Part shown: piece by piece, positions 27,030 through 38,977 of the stretch | Numbering within the stretch: the stretch's first letter is position 1 | How the letters are laid out: each line of letters starts with the position of its first letter | Source of the DNA: Neptunomonas concharum | GTDB lineage: Bacteria > Pseudomonadota > Gammaproteobacteria > Pseudomonadales > Balneatricaceae | DNA: 64,000 nucleotides | Assembly: GCF_008630635.1 (NCBI RefSeq) | Contig: NZ_CP043869.1 | Span: forward strand, 3,038,501 to 3,102,500 | Direction: 5' to 3' | The notes under the pieces: generated by a model | The model's database searches: none | The model's input: the letters and a program-made list of their open reading frames with translations, nothing else | Told to the model about the DNA's origin: nothing | Program-made: the position numbers and the translations under genes

Positions 27030-29159
27030 ATGAAAGAAGCCGTCACAACATCGGATGCTCTTCTGCAACGCTTGTCAGACCAGCGCCGCCAGAAACTGCG
27101 TAAAAATGTTCAGCTTTTGTTTCTTGGACTCAGCCCTGCTGAGACAGACCCCATTATCTCTTTGCTGCGCGGCGCACGCCTCGCTCCAAGAGGCAGACAG
27201 ATCAGCAATGAAAGCGAGCTTCTAGAAGCGCTTTCAGAGCGTTCCTGGGATCTTATTATTTGTACCTCAGAGAGAGATGATTTGGCCGTCAAGCAGGCCC
27301 TACACCACTTAAAGCGCCTCGACAAAGATATTCCCGTTATTCAACTGGTTCCTCATGCCGACAGCCGCTACCTGCTACAAGGCTTAAAAGCCAATATGCA
27401 AGCTGTTGTGCCGCTAGAAGAGAAAGAGCTCTTACTTATCTCTATTCGAAGGGAGCTTGAGCATCTCGAAAACCGAAGACGCATGCGACAGGCTGAAGCC
27501 CTACTAAAAGAGTCCGAAAAGCGCTGCAAAGTCCTGATGGAACGGTCGACTATGGCAATCGCCTACTTTAATGCAGAGCGCCTGTTATTAGCAAACAGTG
27601 CCTTTGCCAAGCTATTTGGCTACGAAAGCCCAGAAAAGCTTGAAGGCAAATTAATCGAGCAGTTCGTCGTTTCAGAAGACAGAGAGGAACTACATCAACA
27701 AGTTAAAATTTTTGCTGAAGAGAACCTCAAAGAACTACTTTTCCAACTAACAGGCTGTCGGGCCGACGACTCTAATTTCAATGCTTATATAGAGTTACAA
27801 GAATCGCGTTTGGATAATGAACCTTGCGTGCAGGTAACCGTACGACCAGAGAACATCCAAAAGACACAGAAATCATTTAGTGAGCATGACCCCATTACCG
27901 GCCTGTATAACAGCCAATTTTTAAACCGCCGCTTAGATGAAACCATCACAACCGCGCTCACAGGTGGGCATGATTGCCATCTCTTTTACATTGAACTGAA
28001 TAACCACCAAGCACTGAAATCACAGTTTGGGGCAGACTTATGTGACCATGCTGCACGAGATCTCGCCGACATACTAAAACAGCAACTCAATCCTGTGCAT
28101 ATAAAAGGACGCATTGGCGAATCAAGCTATGCGGTTATATTCCAAGACCCGAACCCAGACAAAGCGGTACAGGTAGCAGAGGGATTGTGCAAGAGCATTA
28201 CAGAGCACACTTGCTCAATGGCGGGCACACAAATCAAACTCATCTGCTCTATCGGGATAACCACCATTACGGATACCTCTCCCGACGCAGAAGAGCTGAC
28301 AGCAAGAGCAAAAACTGCCGCCGATCATGTAGCCTCAGGTAAACACAAAAGCAGTGGAGCCCTGCTATATGTTCCTGACCGAGGTCATGATGAGCAAGAT
28401 AACACCAAAGCTATTGAAGCTCTGAAAAAAGCTGTGGATAACGAGCAGTTTAAGCTACTCTATCAACCCATTGTGCCACTCTCCTACAATAGCAAAATGA
28501 GCCACTACGAGGCTCTATTGCGCCTACTCGATCAGAAAAAAAACGAACTGGCACCGTCACTGTTCCTAAATACCATAGCTCTTGCAGACCTGAGCACTCG
28601 TATGGATCGCTGGGTTATCAAACAAAGTGTTCTTCAACTGAGATCCGAACTAGATAAGGGGCATAAACATCGCCTATTCATTAGTGTCACTGCTCAAACA
28701 TGGCGCGATCCTGATATGCTGGTATGGCTCGCCGATCTATTGAGAGAGCAGCGTATGCCTGCGGATCATTTAGTATTTCAGATCAGCGAGCACGAGTGCT
28801 CCAGCAATCTAAGTGCCGCACAAAGCTTTGCTGACGGCCTAAAGAAATTGCACTGCCTGATTTGTATAAAACATCATGGCTGCTCCAGCAATGCGAAGCA
28901 GGTCTTACGTCAGCTTCCTGCCGATTACGTCAAGCTAGATGGTTCATTTATCAACGAATTGATCGATGCAGACCCTCTCGATGAGAGCTTCAATGAGATG
29001 ATTGAGGGCTTAAAAACCGCAGGGAAAATCACGATTGCTCCACAAGTAGAAAACCCAAAAGTGATGAGTCGCCTATGGAAGTCGGGCGTTGGTTTGATAC
29101 AAGGCTACTATCTACAGCCTCCGGTCGACAAAATGGATTATGACTTTTTCGATAACTAA
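27030..29159 (+). CDS. FimX-like protein: receiver-like, PAS, degenerate GGDEF, degenerate EAL
   Basis: This 709-residue cytoplasmic protein is arranged like pseudomonad FimX, a c-di-GMP receptor that controls type IV pilus assembly. Order: degenerate receiver (about 20-135), PAS (about 160-270), GGDEF (290-445) and EAL (455-700). GGDEF is replaced by GESS (363-366), so no cyclase activity is expected. The EAL site keeps EAL (494-496) but the DDFG metal loop reads HHG (615-617) and the AEGVE glutamate is lost, so phosphodiesterase activity is unlikely while nucleotide binding may remain. The ATG at 27030 follows TGGAAA; a TTG five codons upstream is less likely. pilU at 4.4 kb shows that pili are present. 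Confidence 0.82.
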   Translation: MKEAVTTSDALLQRLSDQRRQKLRKNVQLLFLGLSPAETDPIISLLRGARLAPRGRQISNESELLEALSERSWDLIICTSERDDLAVKQALHHLKRLDKDIPVIQLVPHADSRYLLQGLKANMQAVVPLEEKELLLISIRRELEHLENRRRMRQAEALLKESEKRCKVLMERSTMAIAYFNAERLLLANSAFAKLFGYESPEKLEGKLIEQFVVSEDREELHQQVKIFAEENLKELLFQLTGCRADDSNFNAYIELQESRLDNEPCVQVTVRPENIQKTQKSFSEHDPITGLYNSQFLNRRLDETITTALTGGHDCHLFYIELNNHQALKSQFGADLCDHAARDLADILKQQLNPVHIKGRIGESSYAVIFQDPNPDKAVQVAEGLCKSITEHTCSMAGTQIKLICSIGITTITDTSPDAEELTARAKTAADHVASGKHKSSGALLYVPDRGHDEQDNTKAIEALKKAVDNEQFKLLYQPIVPLSYNSKMSHYEALLRLLDQKKNELAPSLFLNTIALADLSTRMDRWVIKQSVLQLRSELDKGHKHRLFISVTAQTWRDPDMLVWLADLLREQRMPADHLVFQISEHECSSNLSAAQSFADGLKKLHCLICIKHHGCSSNAKQVLRQLPADYVKLDGSFINELIDADPLDESFNEMIEGLKTAGKITIAPQVENPKVMSRLWKSGVGLIQGYYLQPPVDKMDYDFFDN

Positions 29160-29161
29160 AA

Positions 29162-29190
29162 AAAAGCCAGCGCGCTCTATGCTGGCTTTT
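29162..29190. terminator. Bidirectional terminator between the fimX-like gene and serB
   Basis: AAAAGCCAGC and GCTGGCTTTT form a ten-pair stem around a nine-base loop. A/T runs on both sides allow termination of both convergent genes. Confidence 0.88.
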
Positions 29191-29204
29191 CCATCTTTCT
29201 AAGC

Positions 29205-30419
29205 TTAACGAATAGCGTCACGATCTCGAAAGCCGATTAAGTAAAGGATACCGTCAAGCCCTAGAGTGGATATGGCTTGCTTCGCACTTTGTCTGACTAG
29301 CGGTTTTGCTCTAAAGGCGATACCCAACCCAGCGATAGACAGCATCGGTAGGTCATTAGCGCCATCTCCCACTGCAATCGTTTGCTCTAAGCAAACACCT
29401 TCACGCGCAGCAATTTCCCTCAAAAGTTCAGCCTTTCGAGCGCCATTCACAATCTCACCGACAACTTCCCCCGTCACGACACCATCTTTAATATCTAAAC
29501 GATTGGCATAGACATAATCAAAGCCAAGGCGCCTTTGTAGGTCTTCAGCAAAATAGGTGAAACCACCTGAAAGAATAGCTGTTTTAAAGCCTAAAGCTTT
29601 AAGATTGGATACCAACTCTTCTGCGCCCTCTGTTAAAGGTAAGCGCTGGGAAATGGACTCAAGTACACCGGCATCCAACCCCTTTAAAAGCGCAACTCGG
29701 CGTCGAAAACTTTCGTTAAAATCAATCTCACCACGCATAGCTGCTTCGGTAATTGCGATCACTTGATCTCCAACACCGGCCTCTTTCGCTAGCTCATCAA
29801 TGACCTCCGCTTCAATCAGCGTGGAATCCATATCGAAGACAACCAAACGACGATTACGGCGGAACACATTATCTTCCTGAAATGCGATGTCTACATCCAA
29901 TTCGCTGGCCGCCCGCAAGAACTCTTCTCGCAAGAGGGAGGTGTCATCAGAAGCCCCACGCACAGAAAACTCTACACACGCTTTTGTATTCTCCTGTTCA
30001 TGTGAGAGCGATAGGCGTCCAGATAAGCGGGTAATCTTATCGATGTTTAGATCATGTCGTGCTGCAATATCGGTAACTGTCGCGATGTGTGCAGCCGTCA
30101 CTTTGCGTGCCAACAACGTAATAATGTGCCGAGACTTTCCTTGGCCTGTCACCCAGTTTTCATATTCATCTTCCCCAACCGGCTGAAAACGCACTTTCAT
30201 ATCCATCTCATGCGCTTTAAACAGCAGATCACGAAGAATCGGTGACGACTCAGACACTTTAGGCACTTCGATAAGAATCCCCAGCGAAAGAGTATTGTGA
30301 ATCACCGCCTGACCGATATCCAAAATATTCACCTGAAAGCCGGCGAGGATAGACGTAATACTTGATGTAACTCCCGGTTTGTCTTCACCGGAAATCGTCA
30401 ACAGGATGATCTCTTTCAT
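29205..30419 (-). CDS. serB: Phosphoserine phosphatase
   Basis: SerB dephosphorylates L-phosphoserine in the last step of serine synthesis. The 404-residue form, with N-terminal ACT-like domains (LLTISGEDKPGVTSSI) before the HAD domain, is the pseudomonad type. HAD motif I is FDMDSTLIEAEVIDELA (catalytic aspartates DxD), motif II lies in TAILSGGFTYFA, and motif IV is AVGDGANDLPMLSIAG. The start at 30419 has GGAA five bases upstream and gives the usual MKEIILL N-terminus; a longer frame exists but lacks support. Confidence 0.93.
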   Translation of the reverse strand: MKEIILLTISGEDKPGVTSSITSILAGFQVNILDIGQAVIHNTLSLGILIEVPKVSESSPILRDLLFKAHEMDMKVRFQPVGEDEYENWVTGQGKSRHIITLLARKVTAAHIATVTDIAARHDLNIDKITRLSGRLSLSHEQENTKACVEFSVRGASDDTSLLREEFLRAASELDVDIAFQEDNVFRRNRRLVVFDMDSTLIEAEVIDELAKEAGVGDQVIAITEAAMRGEIDFNESFRRRVALLKGLDAGVLESISQRLPLTEGAEELVSNLKALGFKTAILSGGFTYFAEDLQRRLGFDYVYANRLDIKDGVVTGEVVGEIVNGARKAELLREIAAREGVCLEQTIAVGDGANDLPMLSIAGLGIAFRAKPLVRQSAKQAISTLGLDGILYLIGFRDRDAIR

Positions 30420-30513
30420 CATTTTCCAATCTTGGCTGCACACGACAGCATACAATTAAATTTGCGGCCGATTATAACAAATTGTCGATATGTAAACCTA
30501 AACAACCAGCTCG

Positions 30514-33030
30514 TTATTTTTTAACGGTTCGAGCTTTAGTTTTCTTTGCTACACGCTTTTTAGCTTTATTGCTTTTCCCCACTCCCCCTTTTGAGAGCTT
30601 GGCCAATTCTCGCTCAGCCGCTGACAGGTGTGTTTTCTTGTGGGTCGATCCTTTATGTCCAGTAGAAGCCGCTTTACCTCTTCGCCCTGCACCCACTGCT
30701 TTCTTCTTATCGCCCGAAGGTGCCAGCTTACCTTCAGCTAATAGTTGGCGTTTACTCACCCGCGCCGTTGCGGGGGCTTTTGCCCGTTGCAATACCTCAA
30801 CCAACTCAAAGTCGATCTTGCGGTCATCCAGATCAACTCTAGCCACCTGCACTTTTAAGCGATCGCCCAACTTAAAGACTTTACGCGTTCGTTCACCCAC
30901 CAAGCGTTGCTTACCAGCGTCGAAATGATAATAGTCACTCGGTAAGCCAGTAATGTGCACGAGACCTTCTACATATACTGACTCCAGCTCGATAAAGAGA
31001 CCAAATCCTGTTACGGCAGAAACAACCCCTTCATACTCTTTACCCACTTCGCTCTGCATAAACTCGCATTTAAGCCACGCCAAGACATCACGCGTAGCAT
31101 CATCAGCGCGACGCTCCGTCATCGAGCAATGCTCACCTAGCTGTAAAACCTGTTCCGTTGTATAGCGGTAGCTAAAGTCCGAATTTTGAACAAAATCATC
31201 AGGCTGACGGGTTGTGCGACGCTGCTTTCCATCATGAATAAGCGAGCGGATAGCTCTATGTACAAGCAAGTCAGGATAACGACGTATCGGCGACGTAAAA
31301 TGGGTATAGGCATCGTAGGCCAGTCCGAAATGACCATGGTTTTCTGGACTATAAACAGCCTGAGCCATGGAGCGCAGCATCATAGTCTGAATAACATGCC
31401 TGTCAGGACGTTCCTCAATCACCTCAGCCAGTTGTTGATAGTCAGCGGGTTCGGGCTCTTCACCACCTGGCAAGTTTAATCCCAACTCACCCAAATAAGC
31501 CCTGAGGCTTTCTAGACGGGCAACTTTCGGCCCATCGTGCACACGGTAAAGCGTAGGAATTTCGGCGGTACTTAAGAATCTTGCGGTCGCCACGTTAGCA
31601 CACAACATACACTCTTCAATCAATTTGTGGGCATCATTACGTACAACGGGGACGATCTGCTCGATCTTGCGTTGATCGCTAAAAATGATTCTGCTTTCGG
31701 TGGTTTCAAAGTCGATTGCGCCGCGTTTCTCCCGCGCTTCTCTCAAAGCAAAGTAGAGGCTGTAAAGAGACTCTAAATGGGGCACTTGCTTCGCGTACTC
31801 TTTGCGCCATGCTTGACCCTCTTCAGAATCAGGCTCCATCAGCATAGCGCCCACCTTGGTATACGTTAACCGCGCCTGAGAGCAGATCACCGCTTCATAG
31901 AACTGAAATCCCGATAAATTACCTGCCTCACTGATTGTCATTTCGCAAACCATTGCAAGCCGGTCTACTTTTGGATTGAGGGAACACAAACCATTAGATA
32001 ACAGCTCTGGCAACATCGGAACGACGAACTCCGGGAAATACACCGAATTACCGCGCTTATGGGCTTCCTGATCCAATGGCGTATTGGGCCTTACGTACCA
32101 AGAGACGTCGGCTATCGCCACCCACAAGCGCCACCCCCCGCCACGCTTAGCTTCAGCATACACAGCATCATCGAAATCTTTTGCATCCTCGCCATCGATA
32201 GTGACGAAGGGTAGAGAGCGTAAATCGATACGATTTTGTTTTGCCGACTCTTCGACCTCCGGCGTCAAATCGCCTATCTGTTGATGCACCTCATCGGGCC
32301 ACTCATCAGGAATACCGTAATTATGTATCGCAACCTGAATCTCCATCCCAGGCGCCATATGATCGCCAAGCACCTCGATAACTCGCCCTTGGGGCATATT
32401 TCGCTTACCCGGCTGTTGTGTGATTTCTACCACCACCAACTGATCATCTTCATAAACCAAACCGCTTTCCGGATCAGCGATGACCATCACCTGCTGCGTA
32501 ATACGTTGATTCTCTGGGCGAATATGACCAAAACCCTTAGACCCTTTAAAGCGCCCTACCAACTTACGGGTACAATGCTCCAGCACTTCGATAATTTTGC
32601 CTTCACGGCGTCCCTTATGATCTACGCCAATCTCTTGCACCAAAACACGATCACCATCAAACACTTGTCGCATTTGACGGGGAGAGATAAAGAGGTCCTC
32701 TCCACTGCCGTCCGGCTTTGCAAAACCAAACCCATCCCGATGGCCGATCACTCTAGCCGATATCAGATCCATTTTCTGGATCAGTCCAAATTCATTCTTG
32801 CGATTACTCATTAGCTGCCCATCACGGCACATCGCTTTTAGGCGTCGCGAGATCGCTTCGATCGACTCTTCATCATAGATTTCCAGTTCATAACAAAGGC
32901 GGCTATGACTAATGGGTGCTCCCCAGCGGTGCATAAAATCCAAAATAAATTCTCGACTAGGAACCGGCTTTTGGTATTTTTCTGCTTCACGCTGGGCTTC
33001 CGGATCCTTTTCGGTCCACTCTTCGCTCAT
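30514..33030 (-). CDS. rnr: Ribonuclease R
   Basis: This 838-residue 3'-5' exoribonuclease degrades structured RNA. Order of domains: N-terminal helix-turn-helix (about 15-80), two cold-shock domains, the RNB catalytic domain with the metal-binding aspartates in FVTIDGEDAKDFDDAVYAE, an S1 domain (EGVVSAVTGFGLFIELESVYVEGLVHI), and a Lys/Arg-rich tail of about 90 residues that in other species engages trans-translation. In many gammaproteobacteria rnr is followed by the rRNA methyltransferase gene rlmB, but here serB lies downstream. Confidence 0.96.
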   Translation of the reverse strand: MSEEWTEKDPEAQREAEKYQKPVPSREFILDFMHRWGAPISHSRLCYELEIYDEESIEAISRRLKAMCRDGQLMSNRKNEFGLIQKMDLISARVIGHRDGFGFAKPDGSGEDLFISPRQMRQVFDGDRVLVQEIGVDHKGRREGKIIEVLEHCTRKLVGRFKGSKGFGHIRPENQRITQQVMVIADPESGLVYEDDQLVVVEITQQPGKRNMPQGRVIEVLGDHMAPGMEIQVAIHNYGIPDEWPDEVHQQIGDLTPEVEESAKQNRIDLRSLPFVTIDGEDAKDFDDAVYAEAKRGGGWRLWVAIADVSWYVRPNTPLDQEAHKRGNSVYFPEFVVPMLPELLSNGLCSLNPKVDRLAMVCEMTISEAGNLSGFQFYEAVICSQARLTYTKVGAMLMEPDSEEGQAWRKEYAKQVPHLESLYSLYFALREAREKRGAIDFETTESRIIFSDQRKIEQIVPVVRNDAHKLIEECMLCANVATARFLSTAEIPTLYRVHDGPKVARLESLRAYLGELGLNLPGGEEPEPADYQQLAEVIEERPDRHVIQTMMLRSMAQAVYSPENHGHFGLAYDAYTHFTSPIRRYPDLLVHRAIRSLIHDGKQRRTTRQPDDFVQNSDFSYRYTTEQVLQLGEHCSMTERRADDATRDVLAWLKCEFMQSEVGKEYEGVVSAVTGFGLFIELESVYVEGLVHITGLPSDYYHFDAGKQRLVGERTRKVFKLGDRLKVQVARVDLDDRKIDFELVEVLQRAKAPATARVSKRQLLAEGKLAPSGDKKKAVGAGRRGKAASTGHKGSTHKKTHLSAAERELAKLSKGGVGKSNKAKKRVAKKTKARTVKK

Positions 33031-33081
33031 AATATTTTTCCAACTGATATAAGTTCACACCTACAGTATGGGTATAAACAA

Positions 33082-33106
33082 ACAGGCCGGCAAGATGCCG
33101 GCCTGT
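33082..33106 (-). terminator. Terminator of the yajC-secDF block
   Basis: ACAGGCCGGC and GCCGGCCTGT form a perfect ten-pair stem with a five-base loop 13 bases beyond the secF stop. On the minus strand it is followed by TTTGTTTA, a modest U tract. Confidence 0.75.
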
Positions 33107-33119
33107 GTTCAAATTAACG

Positions 33120-34046
33120 TTAAGGAAGTTCGTCAACACCTTCCTCATCCTCTTTAGGAGGAGGTATCAAATCTTCTTTACAAATACCCATCATAATCAA
33201 TGCATTTGCGGATACATAGATTGATGAATAAGTACCAATGGTCACACCCACCAACAAAGCTATAGCAAAACCGTGGATCATCTCTCCGCCAAAGAGCGCT
33301 AGTGCAGCAAGCACTAACAATGTTGTGAATGAAGTCATTAAGGTACGACTTAGTGTCTGGCTCAATGAAGTATCCATGATTTCAATCGCAGAGCCTTTAC
33401 GCATCTTACGGAAGTTTTCACGAATACGGTCTGCAACTACGATCGTATCATTAAGTGAATAACCAATGACCGCTAGCACAGCAGCCAACACGGTTAAATC
33501 AAATTCGATCTGGAATAGAGAGAAGAAGCCAACAACGATGATCACGTCATGCGCCAGCGCCGCGACCGCACCAACAGAAAATTTGAACTGGAAGCGGAAA
33601 GCCACATAGACCATGATCATAAAGAGCGCGAGCAACAGACCTAAGCCGCCTTGCTCACGTAACTCTTCACCTACCTGAGCACCCACAAACTCATTACGAC
33701 GTAACTCAATCGATTGCGCTTCATCCACTTGCAGTGCAGCTAAGACTTTATCTCCCAACTGAGGGTCATGATCAGCCCCCAAGCGGATAAGAATATCGGT
33801 CGGTGCTCCAAAAGTTTGTACGACAGCATCGTTAAACCCAGCAGCTTGTAGTTGGGTACGAATCTTACCCAAATCCGCATCTTGCTCATAACCAACTTCT
33901 ACCAAGCTACCACCGGTGAAATCCAGACCTAGCTTAATACCCTGCACAGCCATGGAGCCGATAGAGATAATCAGTAAGATAGCCGAAAACCAAGTCGCTA
34001 GCTTTCTGAAGCCCATGAAGTTGTATGTTTTGCTTTGTTCAGACAT
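33120..34046 (-). CDS. secF: Protein translocase subunit SecF
   Basis: This 308-residue inner-membrane protein partners SecD in using the proton motive force to pull exported proteins through SecYEG. It has six hydrophobic spans, the first periplasmic domain (GLDFTGGSLVEVGYEQ), and the D/N-rich motif VIGYSLNDTIVVADRIREN in the membrane part. The ATG at 34046 has GAGG nine bases upstream and leaves an 11-base gap after secD; upstream in-frame ATG and TTG codons are closer to, or within, that site. Confidence 0.94.
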   Translation of the reverse strand: MSEQSKTYNFMGFRKLATWFSAILLIISIGSMAVQGIKLGLDFTGGSLVEVGYEQDADLGKIRTQLQAAGFNDAVVQTFGAPTDILIRLGADHDPQLGDKVLAALQVDEAQSIELRRNEFVGAQVGEELREQGGLGLLLALFMIMVYVAFRFQFKFSVGAVAALAHDVIIVVGFFSLFQIEFDLTVLAAVLAVIGYSLNDTIVVADRIRENFRKMRKGSAIEIMDTSLSQTLSRTLMTSFTTLLVLAALALFGGEMIHGFAIALLVGVTIGTYSSIYVSANALIMMGICKEDLIPPPKEDEEGVDELP

Positions 34047-34057
34047 CTTCATATACC

Positions 34058-35911
34058 TCAAATCGACAGAGTTTTAAGCTGACGACCACCATAGGTCAAA
34101 TTGACCAGCGCTCGTGTAACCAAAATGGCAGTAAACATAGACGTCAAGATACCTACAGACAAGGTAATCGCAAAGCCCTTAACTGGCCCCGTACCCATTG
34201 CAAAGAGGATGACGGCAGCTAATAAGGTGGTGATATTGGCATCTAAAATGGTGGTAAATGCGCGTTCAAAGCCCGAGTTGATCGCCGATTGCGGTGGCAA
34301 ACCATTCTTCAGCTCCTCTTTGATACGAGCAAAAATCAAGACATTGGCATCAACTGCCATACCAACCGTCAGAACAATACCAGCGATACCGGGCAATGTT
34401 AGCGTCGCTGACAACAACGACATAACCGCCACCAGCAAGACCAAATTGACACACAAAGCAATATTCGCCAACAAACCAAACACGCGATAAACCACAGCCA
34501 TAAACATCAGTACTAAAGCAAAACCTATCTGAACTGAGGTAACGCCCAATTCGATGTTTTCAGCACCAAGGCTTGGCCCAACCGTACGCTCTTCAACAAA
34601 GTAGATTGGCGCAGCCAATGCCCCCGCACGCAATAACAAAGCTAGCTCTGATGATTCACCCGCACCATCTAAGCCGGTGATACGGAACTGGGAGCCCAGT
34701 ACTGACTGAATCGTTGCCAAAGAGATAATCTTCTTCTCCACGTAAGGCACACGTTTTTCGACCTGTACACCATCCACTGTCTCGAATAATGTGCGCGACT
34801 TGTGCTCAACAAAAAGAACGGCCATACGACGCTTCACGGCATTACTCGTCGTACGGCTCATCAACTGACCACCTTTACTATCTAAGGTAATATTTACCTG
34901 AGGCTGGCCATTCTCATCAAACGAGGCTTGTGCATTTGCGACACTGGCTCCGGTAATGATGATGTCTTTTTCTATAGTCGCACTTCTACCCGGCTCACTG
35001 CGGAACTCATAGGTCTCTGTAAGTGCCCGATTAGCATCCGTCTTCGCTTCAAGACGGAACTCCAAATTGGCCGTTTTACCGATAATACGCTTAGCTGCAA
35101 CAGCATCTTGTACACCCGGTAACTGAACCACAATGCGGTTACGTCCCTGACGCTGAACCAAAGGCTCTGCCACACCCAGCTCATTCACACGATTACGCAA
35201 GGTCGTCAAGTTTTGCTTGATTGCATAATCCTCGATAGACCGTATTGTCTGCTCGGTTAGCGTGATCGTTAGATAGTTACCCGAATCATCGTCGATACTA
35301 TCAATCAAAAATTCAACGTAATCTTTACGCAGCAACACCGCTGCTTTATCCCGGGATTCACTATCAGCAAATTTCACGGCCAGACTGCCATCATCACGAT
35401 GGTCCACTGAGCGATAACGTAATTTTTCCTGACGGAACTTGGTTTTAATTTCAGAGACATAGACATCTAAGCGCTGAGATACCGCCTGAATCATATCCAC
35501 CTCCATAAGGAAGTGAACACCACCACGCAAATCCAATCCTAATTTCATTGGGCCTGCACCGACGGATGTCAGCCAATCCGGTGTGGTTGGCGCAAGATTG
35601 AGAGCAACCACATAGTTATCACCCAATACCGAGCTAATAACTTTCTTCGCTTTAAGCTGTGCTTCGCCATCAGAAACCCGGATCAGGCCATTATTGTTAT
35701 CCAGCTCTGTAGATTTATAAGCGATCCCTTCCCGATCAAGCGCCGCTGTAACGCTATCAAGCAGAGGTTGATCCACCTGATAGATATCACGCGTACCAGA
35801 AATCTGGACAGCATGATCTTCGGGGTAGAGGTTAGGAGCTGCATAAAGTGCGCCTATCAGCAGCACAAAAATAATCAGTAGATTTTTCCACAGAGGGTAA
35901 CGGTTGAGCAT
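34058..35911 (-). CDS. secD: Protein translocase subunit SecD
   Basis: This 617-residue inner-membrane protein starts MLNRYPLWKNLL (ATG 35911, AAAGGA upstream). It has one N-terminal span, a large periplasmic domain starting with LKLGLDLRGGVHFLMEVD, and five C-terminal spans with the conserved TLPGIAGIVLTVGMAVDANVLIFARIKEE block containing the proton-relay aspartate. It works with SecF and YajC. It follows yajC after a hairpin-containing gap. Confidence 0.95.
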   Translation of the reverse strand: MLNRYPLWKNLLIIFVLLIGALYAAPNLYPEDHAVQISGTRDIYQVDQPLLDSVTAALDREGIAYKSTELDNNNGLIRVSDGEAQLKAKKVISSVLGDNYVVALNLAPTTPDWLTSVGAGPMKLGLDLRGGVHFLMEVDMIQAVSQRLDVYVSEIKTKFRQEKLRYRSVDHRDDGSLAVKFADSESRDKAAVLLRKDYVEFLIDSIDDDSGNYLTITLTEQTIRSIEDYAIKQNLTTLRNRVNELGVAEPLVQRQGRNRIVVQLPGVQDAVAAKRIIGKTANLEFRLEAKTDANRALTETYEFRSEPGRSATIEKDIIITGASVANAQASFDENGQPQVNITLDSKGGQLMSRTTSNAVKRRMAVLFVEHKSRTLFETVDGVQVEKRVPYVEKKIISLATIQSVLGSQFRITGLDGAGESSELALLLRAGALAAPIYFVEERTVGPSLGAENIELGVTSVQIGFALVLMFMAVVYRVFGLLANIALCVNLVLLVAVMSLLSATLTLPGIAGIVLTVGMAVDANVLIFARIKEELKNGLPPQSAINSGFERAFTTILDANITTLLAAVILFAMGTGPVKGFAITLSVGILTSMFTAILVTRALVNLTYGGRQLKTLSI

Positions 35912-35935
35912 GGTGCCCGGTCCTTTAAACAAACG

Positions 35936-35961
35936 AAAACGCCACTGGTGAGTGGCGTTTT
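35936..35961 (-). terminator. Terminator-like hairpin between yajC and secD
   Basis: AAAACGCCACT-GGTG-AGTGGCGTTTT is an 11-pair stem with a four-base loop and flanking A/T on both sides. It lies within what is usually one operon, so it may partly terminate after yajC or act in RNA processing. Confidence 0.6.
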
Positions 35962-35976
35962 AAACAAACATTCAGA

Positions 35977-36312
35977 TTAAATGCTTTTCAGAGTACCTTT
36001 AGGAAGCACAGCAGAGACATGCGCTTTCTGGAAAGTCAGCTCTGTGCCTTCACTCACTTCAAGTACTACATAATCATCATTCAACTTAACGACTTTACCT
36101 AAGATACCACCTGCAGTTAATACCTCGTCTCCTTTCGACAGGCTTGCAAGCAACTCCTTATGCTCTTTGGCGCGTTTTGCTTGAGGGCGCCACATAAAGA
36201 AATAGAAGATCAGGCCAAAGCCCACCAAAAAGACAACGTTCAACACTCCTGGGTTCATCTCTCCTGCAGCGCCTGCTGCCTCAGCGTAAGCTGGTGAAAT
36301 AAAGAAGCTCAT
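35977..36312 (-). CDS. yajC: Preprotein translocase subunit YajC
   Basis: This 111-residue single-span inner-membrane protein has the family motif FYFFMWRPQAKRAKEHKELLASLSKGDEVLTAGGI after the transmembrane segment (about residues 22-42). YajC associates with SecDF. The usual queA-tgt-yajC-secD-secF order is intact here. Confidence 0.95.
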   Translation of the reverse strand: MSFFISPAYAEAAGAAGEMNPGVLNVVFLVGFGLIFYFFMWRPQAKRAKEHKELLASLSKGDEVLTAGGILGKVVKLNDDYVVLEVSEGTELTFQKAHVSAVLPKGTLKSI

Positions 36313-36341
36313 TGCTACTCCTAACTCTATGAAAGAAAAAA

Positions 36342-38524
<2,183 letters not shown>

Positions 38525-38606
38525 ACCACAACACTAAGGGAGGCTATTAAAGAGGCCAGATTGTACAGGAAAAACATTTTTTTTATCATCCCAAAACATA
38601 TAGGGA

Positions 38607-38634
38607 TTGACGGCGAATAAATCCCCTCTATAAT
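38607..38634 (+). promoter_or_regulatory. Sigma-70 promoter of tRNA-Leu(CAA)
   Basis: TTGACG and a perfect TATAAT are spaced by 16 bases, followed by ACGCCTC. The tRNA starts 17 bases after the -10 element. Confidence 0.82.
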
Positions 38635-38650
38635 ACGCCTCACGTTTTGC

Positions 38651-38737
38651 GCCAGTGTGGTGAAATTGGTAGACACAGGGGATTCAAAATCCCCCGCCCT
38701 TAAAAGCGTGCCGGTTCGAGTCCGGCCACTGGTACCA
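38651..38737 (+). tRNA. tRNA-Leu (anticodon CAA)
   Basis: This 87-base class II tRNA has acceptor GCCAGTG/CACTGGT (G-T at the first pair), anticodon stem GGGGA/TCCCC with loop TTCAAAA, a long variable arm, T-loop GTTCGAGTC and an encoded CCA. Anticodon CAA reads UUG. Confidence 0.95.
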
Positions 38738-38977
38738 TGCGCAAAACTAATTAGTCATCTAGATTCTACTTTTCATTTCTTAAGCCTGTCCCAAACTCTT
38801 ACGCTAGACTACAAATCGTTTTGCTTTCTGTGTATTCGAGATTCTTTTGGTATTCACTTAGTAGACAGAATATCGCTTTACTTCTAGCTGCTCACGTACA
38901 ATCTTCCTTCTCATGTTTGCTTTACCCTGAGTGGCCTACTAGGCTTAGCTGTAGGGAAGTGCGACAAGGTACAGGCA

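Noticed and set aside
30482-30928. Long plus-strand frame antisense to the 3' end of rnr
   Set aside because: It comes from the Lys/Ala-rich tail codons of rnr read in reverse; no ribosome site or family resemblance.
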